A stretch of DNA of 20,820 nt from Elysia marginata (GCA_019649035.1 BMAT01002211.1:407956-428775); one strand, 5' to 3'; positions 1 to 10,688 are shown, numbered from the stretch's first letter. Notes: a model not told the origin generated them from the letters alone. Numbers and translations: made by a program.

Positions 1-48
1 CCACTAGACGAGGGCGGGAAAAATGGGAAGGAGGTGGTGATTCTAGGG

Positions 49-105
49 TATAAAAGGAGGGGCAATCGGTGTCACCTGGGAGATTTTGGTTGCCCCCCGG
101 GGGGC
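49..105 (+). promoter_or_regulatory. Candidate TATA-box core promoter with adjacent GC palindrome
   Basis: A consensus TATA box (TATAAAAG, 49-56) sits in a G-rich patch unlike the AT-rich surroundings. TCA at 72-74 could act as an initiator about 25 bases downstream. A perfect 14-bp palindrome, GCCCCCCGGGGGGC, lies at 92-105. A donor-like GTGAGT occurs at 209-214, which would end a non-coding first exon, and an AATAAA lies at about 224-229. The TATA-then-AATAAA order is also what an LTR (promoter, R, polyadenylation signal) would show, and no upstream sequence is available to test for LTR ends. Whether it works as a promoter, and for what, is inference. Confidence 0.3.
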
Positions 106-251
106 TAGCTGGGTGTACTAGAGGAGCCTGGTCTAGTCTGGGCCTGGCTCTGGCAATCCAACCAAAGTGTGTCAGTAGCGGAGCTAACAGTTAGATATAT
201 CTAGAACGTGAGTAAAGCACATAAATAAAGCTTGGCCGGTGTTAAACGTGA

Positions 252-412
252 TCAGGGTGTAAAGTGAGTAATTGAGGGGGATAAGTGAAAAGCTCCGGCA
301 TCGCCATGGGTTGGGCTTAGAGTTGCGTGGGGGGAATTATAACAAAAGGCGACGTGTGTGGGTGAATGATTAAAAAGATAACGAATGCGTGTGGGATTTT
401 GGGTAGGACCGA
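252..412 (-). CDS. Candidate minus-strand terminal exon, unrecognised
   Basis: Read on the minus strand, a good acceptor (CTCTAGTTTTTGTCAG) ends at 413. The following sequence is open for 52 codons in phase 1 before TGA at 254-252. This phase matches one of the two open frames of the exon at 971-1060. The predicted peptide is rich in His, Pro, Ser and Thr and matches no family I recognise. It overlaps the G-rich patch carrying the plus-strand TATA box, and low stop density there may simply reflect GC content. No polyadenylation signal was found beyond the stop inside the window. Confidence 0.15.
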
Positions 413-655
413 CTGACAAAAACTAGAGTAAGACATGATAGACCCTGCCTTTGTTTCTTTTTTGAATACATACGCTAAAAGTTAAAATGATATCACTCAA
501 TTTAATTTTTCGTGTTTTTTACAATTAAATTATTAATTAAAAACATTTTACAAGCGTAAATTTATACTTAATCGTGTTGTGGTCATGTAAAGCAACAAAG
601 TAGATATAATGTTAGAATGCGAAGTCAAAAGTTGACGATATTATCATATATTGTT

Positions 656-685
656 GTTGTTTTTTTTTTTGTTTTTTTTTTTTTG
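656..685 (+). repeat. Poly-T tract
   Basis: Near-homopolymeric T run interrupted by G. It forms the polypyrimidine tract of the acceptor at 692-693 if that acceptor is real. Confidence 0.9.
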
Positions 686-693
686 TTCTGTAG

Positions 694-877
694 CTTGGGT
701 TTTGGATGTCGGGACATTAGAACTTGTGAAGAGGAATTTGAAAGTATCATTGTAAAACTGTTCAGTATTATACTCATCTTTTCTATGCTTAAAAACTTAG
801 ACAACTATTGTATTTGGAAGAGACACATGCGTAAATTGCGACATCCCATCTCATTTAGACTGGTTCAAAGACCATAA
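694..877 (+). CDS. Candidate exon, unrecognised small protein end
   Basis: A long T-rich tract followed by TTCTGTAG (AG at 692-693) makes a strong acceptor. The sequence after it is open in phase 2 for about 60 codons to TAA at 875-877. It begins LGFGCRDIRTCEEEFESII, followed by a hydrophobic stretch (VKLFSIILIF) and a basic end. A weak donor (ATT/GTAAAA at 752) could end the exon early. No family was recognised. The opposite strand carries a better exon candidate only 94 bases away, so at least one of the two may be false. Confidence 0.2.
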
Positions 878-970
878 ACGTAATCCCAGAGTTTTGGAGT
901 ATTTAACTTATTGCACCATCAGAAGAATTAAAAAGGCATTTAATGTTGCATCATAGGGACCTGTACTTAC

Positions 971-1060
971 GTAATATAGCGTCTGTTGGTCCAAGTCCTT
1001 CTCGGTCTTTGTCAGTGAAGTACTCAATATAAGAGCATTCTGTAGGTTTTTGGCCGTCAC
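971..1060 (-). CDS. Candidate internal exon, 90 nt, strong splice sites
   Basis: On the minus strand a poly-T tract ending in TTTGCAG (AG at 1062-1061) precedes a 90-nt segment that ends exactly at a GTAAGT donor (970-965). The length is a multiple of three, so the exon is symmetric. Two frames are fully open. Phase 0 reads VTAKNLQNALILSTS and continues to LYY. Phase 1 reads DGQKPTECSYIEYF and continues to GPTDAIL. The third frame meets TGA at once. I do not recognise either peptide; both look globular rather than low-complexity. The next exon downstream could be 412-252. No upstream partner was found with confidence. This is the best-defined exon in the window by splice signals. Confidence 0.5.
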
Positions 1061-1286
1061 CTGCAAAAAAAAACAATAATAAGAGTCTTATGTTTTATCA
1101 AGTATTTCATCATTAGAACAAGTTTAGATTTACTGGGGGTAGGGAGTTTCATGTGAACCTGACATGTTTTGGTTAACAACTAAGAGCTTGATGTATATAA
1201 GGTAGATGAAGCTTTTAGCCAGCCCGCATTTAACACAATAAGAGTTTTCAGTTGAAATCATGACTTTGCCCAGCTCTAAGAGTTGC

Positions 1287-1607
1287 ATAAAAAGAGCGTA
1301 TTTTATATAGCGCCTAGTCCACTAATGTGCTCTAAGCGCTTTACATGGGTTCCCCGACAGGCCAATACAAACCAAATCAACTTCTGAACCCACAGGGGAG
1401 CAGCTAGTAAAGCGCACCACTCTAGCACACTGACAAGATCTTTCCCTACCTATAGTCGGGTACTCCTTTTAACGCATGACTGCGGCGAAGAAATATGTGT
1501 AAATAGCCTTTCTCAAGGACTAAACGTCGACCTGCCGAAAACAGGAACCGAACCTCAGACCTCTTGGTCCGAGAGCCGAGCGTCTACCACTAGACCACGA
1601 CGCCACA
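1287..1607 (-). mobile_element. tRNA-derived SINE, nearly complete
   Basis: Read on the minus strand, the head has an RNA polymerase III A box, TGGTCTAGTGG (1597-1587). It also has a B box, GGTTCGGTTCC (1554-1544), with one mismatch to consensus and tRNA-like spacing. GTCT/AGAC around the A box forms a D-arm. After the head come GTTTAGTCC (1525-1517), a body, and a 3' end containing GTAAAGCGCTTAGAGC (1344-1329) and GGCGCTATATAAAA (1314-1301). Tails of this type are familiar from CORE/Deu-like SINEs; that assignment is from memory. The length of about 320 bp fits a full SINE. Flanks GTTGCATA (about 1283-1290) and TTGTGCATA (about 1610-1618) may be a decayed target-site duplication. Confidence 0.8.
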
Positions 1608-1985
1608 TTTGTGCATACAAGTATACACGTCTCGCAAAAAGTCCAATCGAGTAGTATGTCGGAAATTCTAACGGTATAGTTTTTTCCCTCAAGAAGTTCA
1701 AATATCATCACTTCGTCTAGTTTTTAATAATTATATTTCGCCATTTTAGAAGCTAAAACATGCCTGTTCCAAAGAAAAGAAAGCCTTAAAACTCACTACT
1801 TTGCTAAAAAAAAGTGTTAAACCAAACAACAAAACCAATAGGAATACAGATAGATTAAAGAGTTTCGGCAAATAAAAACTCATCTATTATCTTTCTTTCT
1901 TTATACATACAACATTATAGATCTTTATTTACTTTTTTCCTGTATTGTGACTTCTACCTTTTCATTTGTATTTAAAGGGACATAA
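1608..1985. other. AT-rich gap, nothing supported
   Basis: No ORF, splice pair or repeat family was seen beyond short A and T runs. A GTGAGT donor-like site near 1785 (minus strand) has no plausible exon. Confidence 0.6.
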
Positions 1986-2031
1986 AGAGAGAGAGAGACA
2001 GTAAGAGACACAGAGAGAAAGAGAGCGACAG

Positions 2032-2123
<92 letters not shown>
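1986..2123. repeat. Compound microsatellite (GA)n-(GATA)n-(GA)n
   Basis: An imperfect GA-rich segment leads into about 13 uninterrupted GATA units (2032-2085) and then about 19 GA units (2086-2123). The minus-strand frame through it encodes only Leu/Ser/Ile/Tyr repeats and is not a gene. Confidence 0.97.
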
Positions 2124-2126
<3 letters not shown>

Positions 2127-2320
2127 TTTATGTAATGTGCCCTCAGTTCACATTTCAAACTGAAACAGTTTGCATCAATACCTTCAGAGCATCAGTACAG
2201 GCTAGTCCAATAAAATTCAACAATTATTTAAAAAGCTTTTACATGTAATTCTTTTGGCGGAGAATTGAATTAACACGATTTAAAAAAAAAACTTTCGTGC
2301 TCTTTCACGGATATGCTCTT

Positions 2321-2323
<3 letters not shown>

Positions 2324-2356
<33 letters not shown>
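2324..2356. repeat. (TA)16 microsatellite
   Basis: About 33 bases of alternating TA, self-complementary and cruciform-prone. Confidence 0.97.
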
Positions 2357-2364
<8 letters not shown>

Positions 2365-5180
2365 CAAAGAAAGGCGTTAACAGTTTATTAAAACGGCGAC
2401 AACAAATCATTTGAAATGCACTTTTTGTGTAATTAAGATATATTATTGTGACATATCGATCGTACAAAATTTGAATTATTTCATAACTTTCAAGAAAATA
2501 TGCTTTTAGAGATAATTCAAACAGAAAGAGTAACAGAAACATATTTTAATACAAATAACTGCTGTTTTCATTTACATAACTTTCTTCCGCGGAACACATT
2601 TACATGAGGGAAAATAACTCTGCTCATTGACAAAGCCTAACACACAGCAATTAATTGCGAGTTTTCAATCTTTTATTCCATTAACTTTGGCTTAAGTGCA
2701 TCGAATAAAGAAGCACAGAAAATGGAAATACTATTATAATTATAGAGCTAAGGTCTAAACATTCTTCCTCGTCTGTCGAGACAACCCAGAGCGTCAAATA
2801 AATGTTGGGTTCTTTTTTTAAACAGGAGCCTCTACAGATTTACAAAACGTTATTCTTCTATTAGTTGAGGTCTAAGAGATCACCTGTTAGAAATTTAAAG
2901 TCTGGATCGGCGTCAATGTCAATCCCTTTTTTCGAAGGCTAGACAATGTAAAATCTAAAGCAAGTTTATAAGTAGTGCGTCTACTCGTAGATAGATGCGT
3001 TGGCAAAACGATGATGCATCCTTTCTTCAAAAAGTCCCGTTTTAGGCCATATAAATGAGCGGAAGTTTACCTAAATTTTTATGTACAGAATTCTGGAACA
3101 TAAAAATAGTACAGAGGAATGTGGCTGTAGATCAAATCTTGCAAATAAATGTAAACTAGTTTATATGTCTGAAAAAAAGTTTTTTTTTCATTTAATCTAT
3201 ATTGAGATTGATCAATACATGTGCATCTCGTTCTCGGCATTTATAAGCTATGATTACCACATCAACATTTTGACAGGATTTGTAACACAAGCTCATCAAA
3301 GTTTTTTTTTGTTATTCTTTCCCACTGTTAACATGTGCTTTGAATACAGGTAAGGCTATATGACATTTTCATCGAATTTCAATCGTATTTTCATCTTCAG
3401 TAAAAGAAACAAGAGGGACAACTGTTTGAAAATAGAGACCTTTAGCACACGCACCGTGTCTCAATACGCGTACGTGAAAATCGGGAAAACAGATTGAGAA
3501 ACTATAAAAATAATGAAACCAGTTTCTAAAAATAGACCCACAGACGTTCGCGTCATACTCACGCGTTGCTGCTTAAACTTTGTAGTATCCACAAAAATAT
3601 GAACGACGTGTCGGGATCACTTGGGCACAGTAGACACAAGTTTTATGGATTTTCACTGATTGAAAAATCATGTATAGTTAGTTTGCAAAATCACGTAGCT
3701 GGTTATATCTCAAGAACGTTCTAAGGAGAATTACATGTGTTAAGGGATGGTTGTAATAAACAAGCTTTCTAATTACTTTGAACCATTTTGAAAAACAAAC
3801 AGTTGATAGCGTTTATAAGAACTTAAACGGGCCTAGTGCTTTACGCTTTAAAGCGGTTATATTTGCTTTGCCCCTCACTATCTTAATCTTCTTAGTTTTA
3901 TATCAGAGAGAAAGAAAGAGAGAAAGACTGCATTCCAACCAACGTGGTCTAGGTCTGACCCTCGCCCCATCTTTCCCACTCTCCTTAGTTCCAAATTGAA
4001 GCCTGAAATAAACGAAGCTGGCGAAACTATTTGGAATATTCTTGGTTTTTTTTTACTCTAACAACTTTTTTCGAAGTGTGTAAAATGGGTCCAAAACAAT
4101 AATCGTAGGTCAGTCAAAGACCTGGTTCTCTTCACTATAGACGAGTTGACAAAGATTCACCAAACTGGTGATACGCAGGCATAGCGGCTCGAAAAAACAA
4201 TGTTTCTGACCTAAATCTACCTATTGGTGCGGCGAAAGTGGTTTCAAAGAGCGTTTTTTTTTCAATTAAAAACTGAGTAACATTTTGTTCCTGTGGAGCC
4301 GCACCAGAAAATGTGCAATCTGCACGAAGGAATGCGGAAGAGCTTGCATTTCATTTCTTAAGATTTGACGTAGATTTAGATAATTACCAAAATGGCTCAA
4401 ACCCTCAACCTTAATCGTATTGAGCTTTAGCCCACAGAAAAATATACCAGGAGCAAAGAAACGAAAACAACAACAAAACTGCCTACCTGCGAACTGCTTT
4501 GTGAAATCGCAATAGACAAAAATTTTTGTGAACTTTTGGAGAGTGACTGCTGGCTAGTATGGGTAGAGTCCTCAGAAAATGATTAAACTTGCCATAATTC
4601 AGAAAATAGATAGAGATCAGGCGAGATCGTTTTATAAAAATGATTTTTTTAAGGTAAAATAAATGCCATGGCATCGAGTAGAAAAACACATACTGATTAT
4701 ATTTCTTTTTCAAACAAATGTGCCTTTAGATGCGACACTCTCAATCGCATGATGGTCTCAACAGAAAAAAAAACAACAACAAAGAAACAGCCAACTTAAA
4801 AAGTCAGGAACCGCTTCAACAGCCACGATTTCCCAATGTGAACAGGTTGTGTTGGTCTTCATAGCACGCAAAACAAGGTAATAGCATTAACCTCACATTG
4901 TTCAAAAGTTAATGTTGTATAAGAAATGTAACTATATCTTAGCTAACTTGTTAGAGAAAAAAATATTAACGGGAACAAACTCTTAAATTCTTTTTCATAC
5001 CGGTAACATGAAAGACAACATAATATTGCAAGTTAATAAATTGCAAATGAAACCGATAATATTACTGACACTAAATAGATGCTTTAAACTCTTTGACTTC
5101 GACTGAAGTGACAAAAGTTCACAGGACGTTCGGAGAAATCTTTTATTAACGTTAAAAGCAATTTCGACACTCATTTGCCT
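2357..5180. other. Long stretch without a supported gene
   Basis: Several isolated splice-like signals occur. They include an acceptor at about 2823 (TTTAAACAG), a strong donor ACAG/GTAAGG at 3350-3351 (+), and a minus-strand donor GTGAGT at about 3562-3557. None pairs with a partner around a convincing open frame. Open frames of 60-90 codons at 3081-3353, 3778-3999, 4483-4713 (-) and 4995-5216 (-) are AT-driven and unrecognised. A GA-rich patch lies near 3906-3929. Confidence 0.5.
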
Positions 5181-5530
5181 CGACATTGTAGGATTAACTG
5201 GGAGCAAACTTGGCAAAAAGACATTTTAACATTATCTGGAGCTAAATCCAGCACACAGGCATTGTAGCATTTACTGGAGCCAAACATAGCACAAAGACAT
5301 TATAGCATTTATTGAAGCCATACCAGCACAAAGACATTGTAGCATTTACTGGAGCCAGACCAAGCACCAAGACATTGAAGCATTTACTGGAGCCAGACCC
5401 AGCACCAAGACATTGAAGCATTTACTGGAGCCAAACCTAGCACAAAGACGCTGTAACATTTTCTTGAGCTAAATCCAGCACATAGACATTGTAGCATTCA
5501 TTGGAGCCAGACCCAACACAAAGACAACTA
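5181..5530 (+). repeat. 38-bp minisatellite, about nine units
   Basis: The GGAG anchor recurs at 5201, 5238, 5276, (GAAG) 5314, 5351, 5389, 5427, (TGAG) 5465 and 5503, spaced 37 or 38 bp. The unit is roughly CATTTACTGGAGCCARACC followed by YAGCACAAAGACATTGTAG. Units at 5341-5430 are nearly identical; the outer ones are diverged. The period is not a multiple of three, so the array is not a coding repeat. It lies entirely within the window. Confidence 0.95.
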
Positions 5531-5895
5531 CAACATCTAAAACAGTACAGAGAAACAAAGTTTATCTCTTAGTCACATTATTTCGCGTACATTTTATTAT
5601 TGAAGAGTGTTTTTCCCCCAAAACTCAGTATTTGCACTGTTGTTGAAAACAGAGTTACCCCTCTTACTCGATTCTTGGTAACAAGGCAAAGCTTCACCAA
5701 GTTTTCAACCGGAAGTTGGTAAATGACCTTTAACATCATAGTATCATACGTTCTTTATGGATAGAAAGAGGAATAAAAAGAAGGTTTTTTTTATTTTCTT
5801 TAAAACTTGAAAAGGTAGCTATACTGAGTTCTGGAAAAACGATCTTCAATTAGACTTTTTGCATAAACAATACAGAAGCTCGGGATTATGTAGGT
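5531..5895. other. Gap, nothing supported
   Basis: Unique-looking AT-rich DNA with no paired splice sites or repeat family. Confidence 0.5.
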
Positions 5896-5986
5896 TTAGA
5901 TAAGCTGTTGTGAGTTTGTGAGAATATCGTTTGTGTAAGCTTGGACTGCATTCTTTATATTATTTGAACTATATTTACGTAAGAGG
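5896..5986 (-). CDS. Candidate minus-strand terminal exon, weak
   Basis: A very good acceptor, TTCTGCTTCTCTTCTGCAG, ends at 5987 on the minus strand. The sequence after it is open for 29 codons in phase 2 (starts LLRKYSSNN) to TAA at 5898-5896. A GTAAAT donor only eight bases in is an alternative. No polyadenylation signal is close. Unrecognised. Confidence 0.18.
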
Positions 5987-6929
5987 CTGCAGAAGAGAAG
6001 CAGAATTTAAAAAAAAAAAAGATAAAGCAATTTTTTAAAAATTCGCCCAACTGATTGCGCTTTTCGTTGCACATTTGATGTTATTCCCAGGTTTAGAGAA
6101 GGATCAACCAACTGTAAAAAAAAAAATTCCGAGATGGCTAGATCTAGAAGAATCACTCACGCGTAATTATTCATTGTCTTTGTTAATAGCGAAAGCTTCA
6201 GTTGTTCTTTTTTTTTGCCGCTACCCCTTTTCTGCTGGGGTTTTGCTTAAAGCAGCCTTAATTCATCTGCCTTAAAAGCACAGTTTCAATCAAGTTTGTG
6301 TGAGTACACGTGTGATTTGTAAGGTTCATTAAATTCCTCCACCCTCTGGGCTGGAACGGTTGATTTCAAATGCGCCGCCTTACCAATCCGTTTAGGAGGA
6401 GTAAAGCTTTCAAAACAAGTCACGTGACTCTAAGTGTTCTCGATACCGTACAGAGAATAACGCCGGTTTTTAACAGAAACGTGCACATGAGAGAGAGAGA
6501 GATCGATAGAAATAGCGAATGATTAAAAGAAAAAGAATACATTCATTGTCTTTTGATTTATACTTCTTTTTATTATTTTCTACGGTCTAACCCAGCAGGC
6601 CCCCATCTCAAGGGACTGTGTTAATGTCTAAAGCCATTAGGCCCGTATAAAGAAATTGCTGGAACGAGCAACGCTGAAGATTAAGCAAACGTTTTTTAAC
6701 GGGTGGTTTCTTTTTTGTGTGTTTGTGTTTACAATGGTGCAAAGAAAAGCCGCCTCAAAATGGGTCTCGTTTGATCTATAGAAAATAGATTTTCACGGCA
6801 AATTTATTCGGACGATATTTGAGGGAATTTTATCGCTTTAGGCGAGTCACTACTTGGATATTTGGGGTTCCTGCGAATAGTCTTTTTCCCCATTAAAGTT
6901 AATAATCCCTCCCTTTTTTTTCTTGCCAG
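5987..6929. other. Gap, nothing firm
   Basis: Contains an open frame at 6075-6275 with no family resemblance, a short (GA)7 at about 6490-6503, and minus-strand donor-like GTGAGT near 6159. No convincing gene. Confidence 0.5.
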
Positions 6930-7040
6930 ACAACATCCCACCCACACTCACATAATTATACAAACATACAAAAATTTCTTGTCACTACCAAAAACCAAAA
7001 GAACTCGAGGGTGATAAAAAAAGAACAAACTGAGATCTAA
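6930..7040 (+). CDS. Candidate plus-strand terminal exon, weak
   Basis: A strong acceptor (CCCTTTTTTTTCTTGCCAG, AG at 6928-6929) is followed by 36 open codons in phase 0 to TAA at 7038-7040. The peptide begins TTSHPHSHNYTNIQ and ends in a lysine-rich tail. A second frame is open for 27 codons. There is no strong donor and no canonical polyadenylation signal. Unrecognised and possibly chance. Confidence 0.18.
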   Translation, partial: TTSHPHSHNYTNIQKFLVTTKNQKNSRVIKKEQTEI

Positions 7041-7360
7041 CATAATTTGTGGAAAAAATTGCTATAGACTGCTGTTTATATCATTATTATTACAGAAACG
7101 TTCTTTTTAATATCACTTCATCTTTCCCCTTGTTTTCAAAGAAGGGGCATGAAACACTAGATAACGACGTCTCTCTTAATTGTGGTTTTTTTTTAAAGTT
7201 AAGACAAAACTTACATGAAGTCATAAATATTGTCAAGTATACTAGTAATAAACAATCGCAAATCTATACAACCAATTGTTACAGGCTATACATTTCAAAC
7301 ATGATCTAATCTTAAGAATTGGAAAGTCTTGATTTTTTTCTCAAGATAAAACCTTGCACG

Positions 7361-7452
7361 CATGGCGTCTTTACTTAAGAGATATACGCCGGACTTGCGC
7401 ACCAACAAGTTGCGGGTTTAAGTCCCGGCTTGGCGTGTTGCTGTTTTAGTCG
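7361..7452 (+). mobile_element. tRNA-derived SINE head (fragment)
   Basis: The B box reads GGTTTAAGTCC (7415-7425), flanked by CGGG/CCCG as a T-arm with a seven-base loop. Upstream, ACTTG...CAAGT forms an anticodon-like stem, and TTACTTAAGAG is a poor A-box candidate. The acceptor stem does not pair, so this is not an intact tRNA. GTTTTAGTCG (7443-7452) follows the B box at the same distance (17 nt) as in the other two SINE heads here. No 3' tail was found downstream. Confidence 0.55.
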
Positions 7453-8117
7453 TTAGTATTGGCTATATTCACAATCTCTACTAACTTATAATAGAATCTG
7501 CAGGAGGTAAAAGAATTGATGTGAGGAAGACGGTAGGAAATGTGAGCCATCAGAGAAAAACAGGAAATGTTTCTCAGAAAAAAAGTAAAGAACTGAAATG
7601 AGAAGCGGTATAAAGTAGGCCGATAGTACAGAATTCCCTCGTATTAAATAATCATTAGATATAAGGCCAACTTCCGGAAGAAAAAAAAAACAATGTAGGG
7701 TATAACAATCCATGTATTTATTACTGAAGAGGATGAATAAAGACAATCAGAACATAGCGCAAAATTGCATTTTATTGAATCTGCACAGATTAGTAAAGAG
7801 AGACTCCATCTCGGCATTTTTTTAGTGGTTTTGGTGTTTTAGTTTTTTCTGATGGCAGATAGATACGGAAACAGTTCTCACTTTTCCTCACATCTGACAT
7901 CAAGGAAAAAATGAATATGATCGGGTTCCTTTGTTTAATTGCTATTAGTTCAGTGATTTACTCCATTTTCGTTGCTAAGCCCAATCAAGATCTAGATCTC
8001 CATCTCCCATCATATTGGGAGGCCACTGTTTCAAAATGTTTCTAAGGGCCCGTCTGCAGAGAGAATGTCAGAATGGAGGACAGGAGGAGCAGACTGTTCT
8101 TGTCGGCATCATTTCGT
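7453..8117. other. Gap, nothing supported
   Basis: An 86-codon minus-strand frame (7746-7486) is hydrophobic and AT-driven. A strong acceptor (ACCTCCTGCAG, minus strand, ending near 7499) has only 16 open codons after it. No gene called. Confidence 0.5.
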
Positions 8118-8131
8118 ATTACTTCTACTTT

Positions 8132-8172
<41 letters not shown>

Positions 8173-8181
8173 TTACACGTG

Positions 8182-8224
<43 letters not shown>

Positions 8225-8296
8225 GACGAGGATAACTACTACTACTACCACTACGACTATAATTACTACTATTACTATCACTACTACTGCTACTAA
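8118..8296. repeat. (CTA)n microsatellite, interrupted
   Basis: Triplet array with a pure left block, an ACACGTG interruption at about 8175-8181, a pure middle block and a decayed right flank. Its open frames (poly-Tyr, poly-Thr, poly-Val) are artefacts. Confidence 0.97.
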
Positions 8297-8574
8297 TAGG
8301 GACAAGGCAAACAAATTGGGCTTGGTTTCATCTCAATGGCCTAGTTCCATAACAAGTGCGTGTAATGTTCTGGACAACATTAAAACAAATTAGCAATTGC
8401 TGTCAATATTGTAAACTGACTTCCGGCAACTGAACCGTTCTCTCAGATTGCACTTGGCAAAATATTGACGCCCTGAGTTGTTGCACAGTGTGCATACTTT
8501 TCGAGATTTCCTAAGGATTTCGGTCATAAGAGTTTTTGAACCCTTGCTTGCATGGGCATGTATATATCATAATT

Positions 8575-8576
8575 GT

Positions 8577-8619
<43 letters not shown>

Positions 8620-8776
8620 CCACCATCATTATTAAGTGCCTTCAAATCAAGCGTTGGCTATTATGTCCTTCCACATTTCTTGACCCCTCCTTGCAGAAAG
8701 TGTCCCCGTCACTCTTTAATGTGCCAAGCCACTTCAACAGTCGATCCAGCATCTTCTCCGTTGCTACCTTCATTCT
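8575..8776 (-). mobile_element. Possible LINE 3' end with (GAT)n tail
   Basis: On the minus strand one frame reads TEKMLDRLLKWLGTLKSDGD. A shifted frame then ends RGQEMWKDIIANA and a TGA. KWLG and WKDII resemble the C-terminal region of LINE-type reverse-transcriptase ORFs. The stop is followed by a short spacer and then 14 uninterrupted GAT units (8619-8578) where a LINE 3' microsatellite tail would lie. The frameshift means a dead copy. The assignment comes from remembered motif style, not alignment. The alternative is unique DNA next to a microsatellite. Confidence 0.35.
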
Positions 8777-10198
8777 AGTTATCACATAAAACGAGACTAC
8801 ATACAAATTTTGTGATATGAATTATTGCATGCACATCATTAGAAAAAAATGAAGAAATCTTTGACCAAAAAAAATTAAAATCATACTTAGATCCTGAGGT
8901 TTTGCACTTGAAAGACAAGGATTTCGATGGGTCGTTTTTTTTTTCATAAAAAAAAAGGGTATTAACGTACTAAAAGACTGAAGTCCATCACCATGTTCTA
9001 AAAACTATTCAAAGCCTAATTTATGTTTAACAAACTTTTTCATAATCTTATGGTGAGTGAACGTGATGAAAAAAGTTCAAAAAACTTATAAACGTTAAAA
9101 ATGGACCAAAAGTTTAACCGAATACCGAATACCCATTATCAAAAAATGCCTAATTTCTTGAATCAACCGGCATCGTATGTCGGCTCATTTTGTAGGAGCT
9201 CAACAATATAAGATTGTCCAAGCTTCTTATCCATGCAATCTTTAATACAGGTTCTATATAGCACTGAAGAGCTGTTTGTCTTGTTTGGATGAAGATATTT
9301 TAATTTGTTAGGGATGGCCCCATTTAGCATACATTACTTATAAAAATTTGCAACAGTAGATTCATTTCTAAAGGCATATGTTTTGAACATTTAAATGATA
9401 ACCATATCTCAAGAATATTTTAGAATTCTTGAACTCTATGCACGCGCCGAAAGTGATTGACTAAAGCTGGGTGCTGGGTTTTTCTTCATTAACACTGCCA
9501 TGTTTATTGTTGTCTAGACGCACTTATATTATAAAGCTATGCTATTCATCTTATTGATACAAATTTTTTTAGATAAATACAGTTTATAGTTACATTTATA
9601 TATCATTGTAAGTATTCATAGTTAATGTTCATTTGATTCCTTTCCGAAGAATTTGGAACGACTTGTACAAAAAAGAATCATTTTACCAATTTTTTAAAAA
9701 CTAAAACCCAGATCCCCTTGTTGTGTGTGTAATAATACTTTTCGTTTACCCGAATAGGTTTTCCATTGGGATTCCTTCAGCTTTAAAATAATCCATGTCG
9801 CGACAATACTTTCCATTTTCTCGACAAATTTTCTTGACTAATTAAAAATAAAGAATGTTATAGACGGAACGGCATTGATTCTTCTGTACTGTATCCTAAA
9901 GGGTAACAAATCACTTTTTAAAAGTTGATACACTATTAGATCAAACATTAATGTCCAATTTTTGTCACATCATTTTCCTGTTTCTCTATATCTCTCTCTA
10001 TCTCCCTTTTCCCATTTCCATAAAGACTAAAAATTTTTAATATCACATTCTTTTTCTATACTAAGAATAATAATACCTTCAGTGTGGAGACAACCTTTGT
10101 TGTTTGACAAAATGGTAAATAAATTATGTAGACAAAATTGTTCAGGAGGTCAAGACAGAGAAGGATAATTCACATACTTCAAATAGTCGGTTAAAGGT
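8777..10198. other. Gap, nothing supported
   Basis: About 1.4 kb of AT-rich DNA with no open frame of note, no paired splice sites and no tandem repeats apart from a short CT-rich tract near 9985-10010. Confidence 0.6.
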
Positions 10199-10217
10199 TT
10201 GCAGACCGACTCTCTGT

Positions 10218-10454
10218 CTAGCTCTGTTGGTCTCTCCCTCTCTCTCTCACTTTCTCTTCCTGGGCATCTCTCTTTCTTATTTACCTCACTAACTTTTTTT
10301 CATTTCTGTGTCTTCCTCTTCTTCTTCTTCTTTTTCTTCTTCTTCTTCTCCTTCTTCTTCTTCNNNNNNNNNNNNNNNNNNNNNNNNNNNNNNNNNNNNN
10401 NNNNNNNNNNTCTTCTTCTTCTTCTTCTTCTTCTTCTTCTTCTTCTTCTTCTTC
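10218..10454. repeat. CT-rich tract and (TTC)n array containing an assembly gap
   Basis: CT dinucleotides (10218-10256) precede a TTC array (10313-10454). It is a pure polypyrimidine strand, hence able to form triplex DNA. Bases 10364-10410 are 47 N. The flanks are one base out of triplet register across the gap, so the gap length is nominal or the array is interrupted. Confidence 0.95.
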
Positions 10455-10688
10455 GCAAGTATATCTCTCTCGCCCTCGACGTTAAATAATAATAGAGAAG
10501 AAATTTCCAGATTGAGAGAAACATAGTTCACGCTTTAAGAACCCAAAGGGGAAAGGCAGATCACAAGGAGATTTACTGCAAGTTGATAGGGTCAACGAGA
10601 AAAAGATAAATCACAACGGTTTCGCGAAGTTGTTCGCTTTTATTTTTACATTTATTGAAACTAATTTTTCTCGCTTTTCTTTTTTCAG

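Noticed and set aside
295..315. TGGCGATGCCGG on the minus strand as a retroelement primer-binding site
   Set aside because: No adjacent LTR end or coding sequence supports it; short matches to tRNA 3' ends are common.
1544..1597. Functional tRNA gene on the minus strand
   Set aside because: B box has a mismatch, the anticodon arm does not fold properly, and the sequence continues into a SINE body and tail.
3081..3353. 90-codon frame ending at a strong donor (ACAG/GTAAGG)
   Set aside because: No good acceptor at a sensible place; the AG before the donor can itself be read as an acceptor, and the peptide is AT-driven.
5181..5530. CRISPR-like array
   Set aside because: The 38-bp units are contiguous with no unique spacers, and the genome is eukaryotic.
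8015..8393. Overlapping 90-106 codon frames rich in Tyr, Thr or Val
   Set aside because: They are translations of the CTA microsatellite in different frames and strands.
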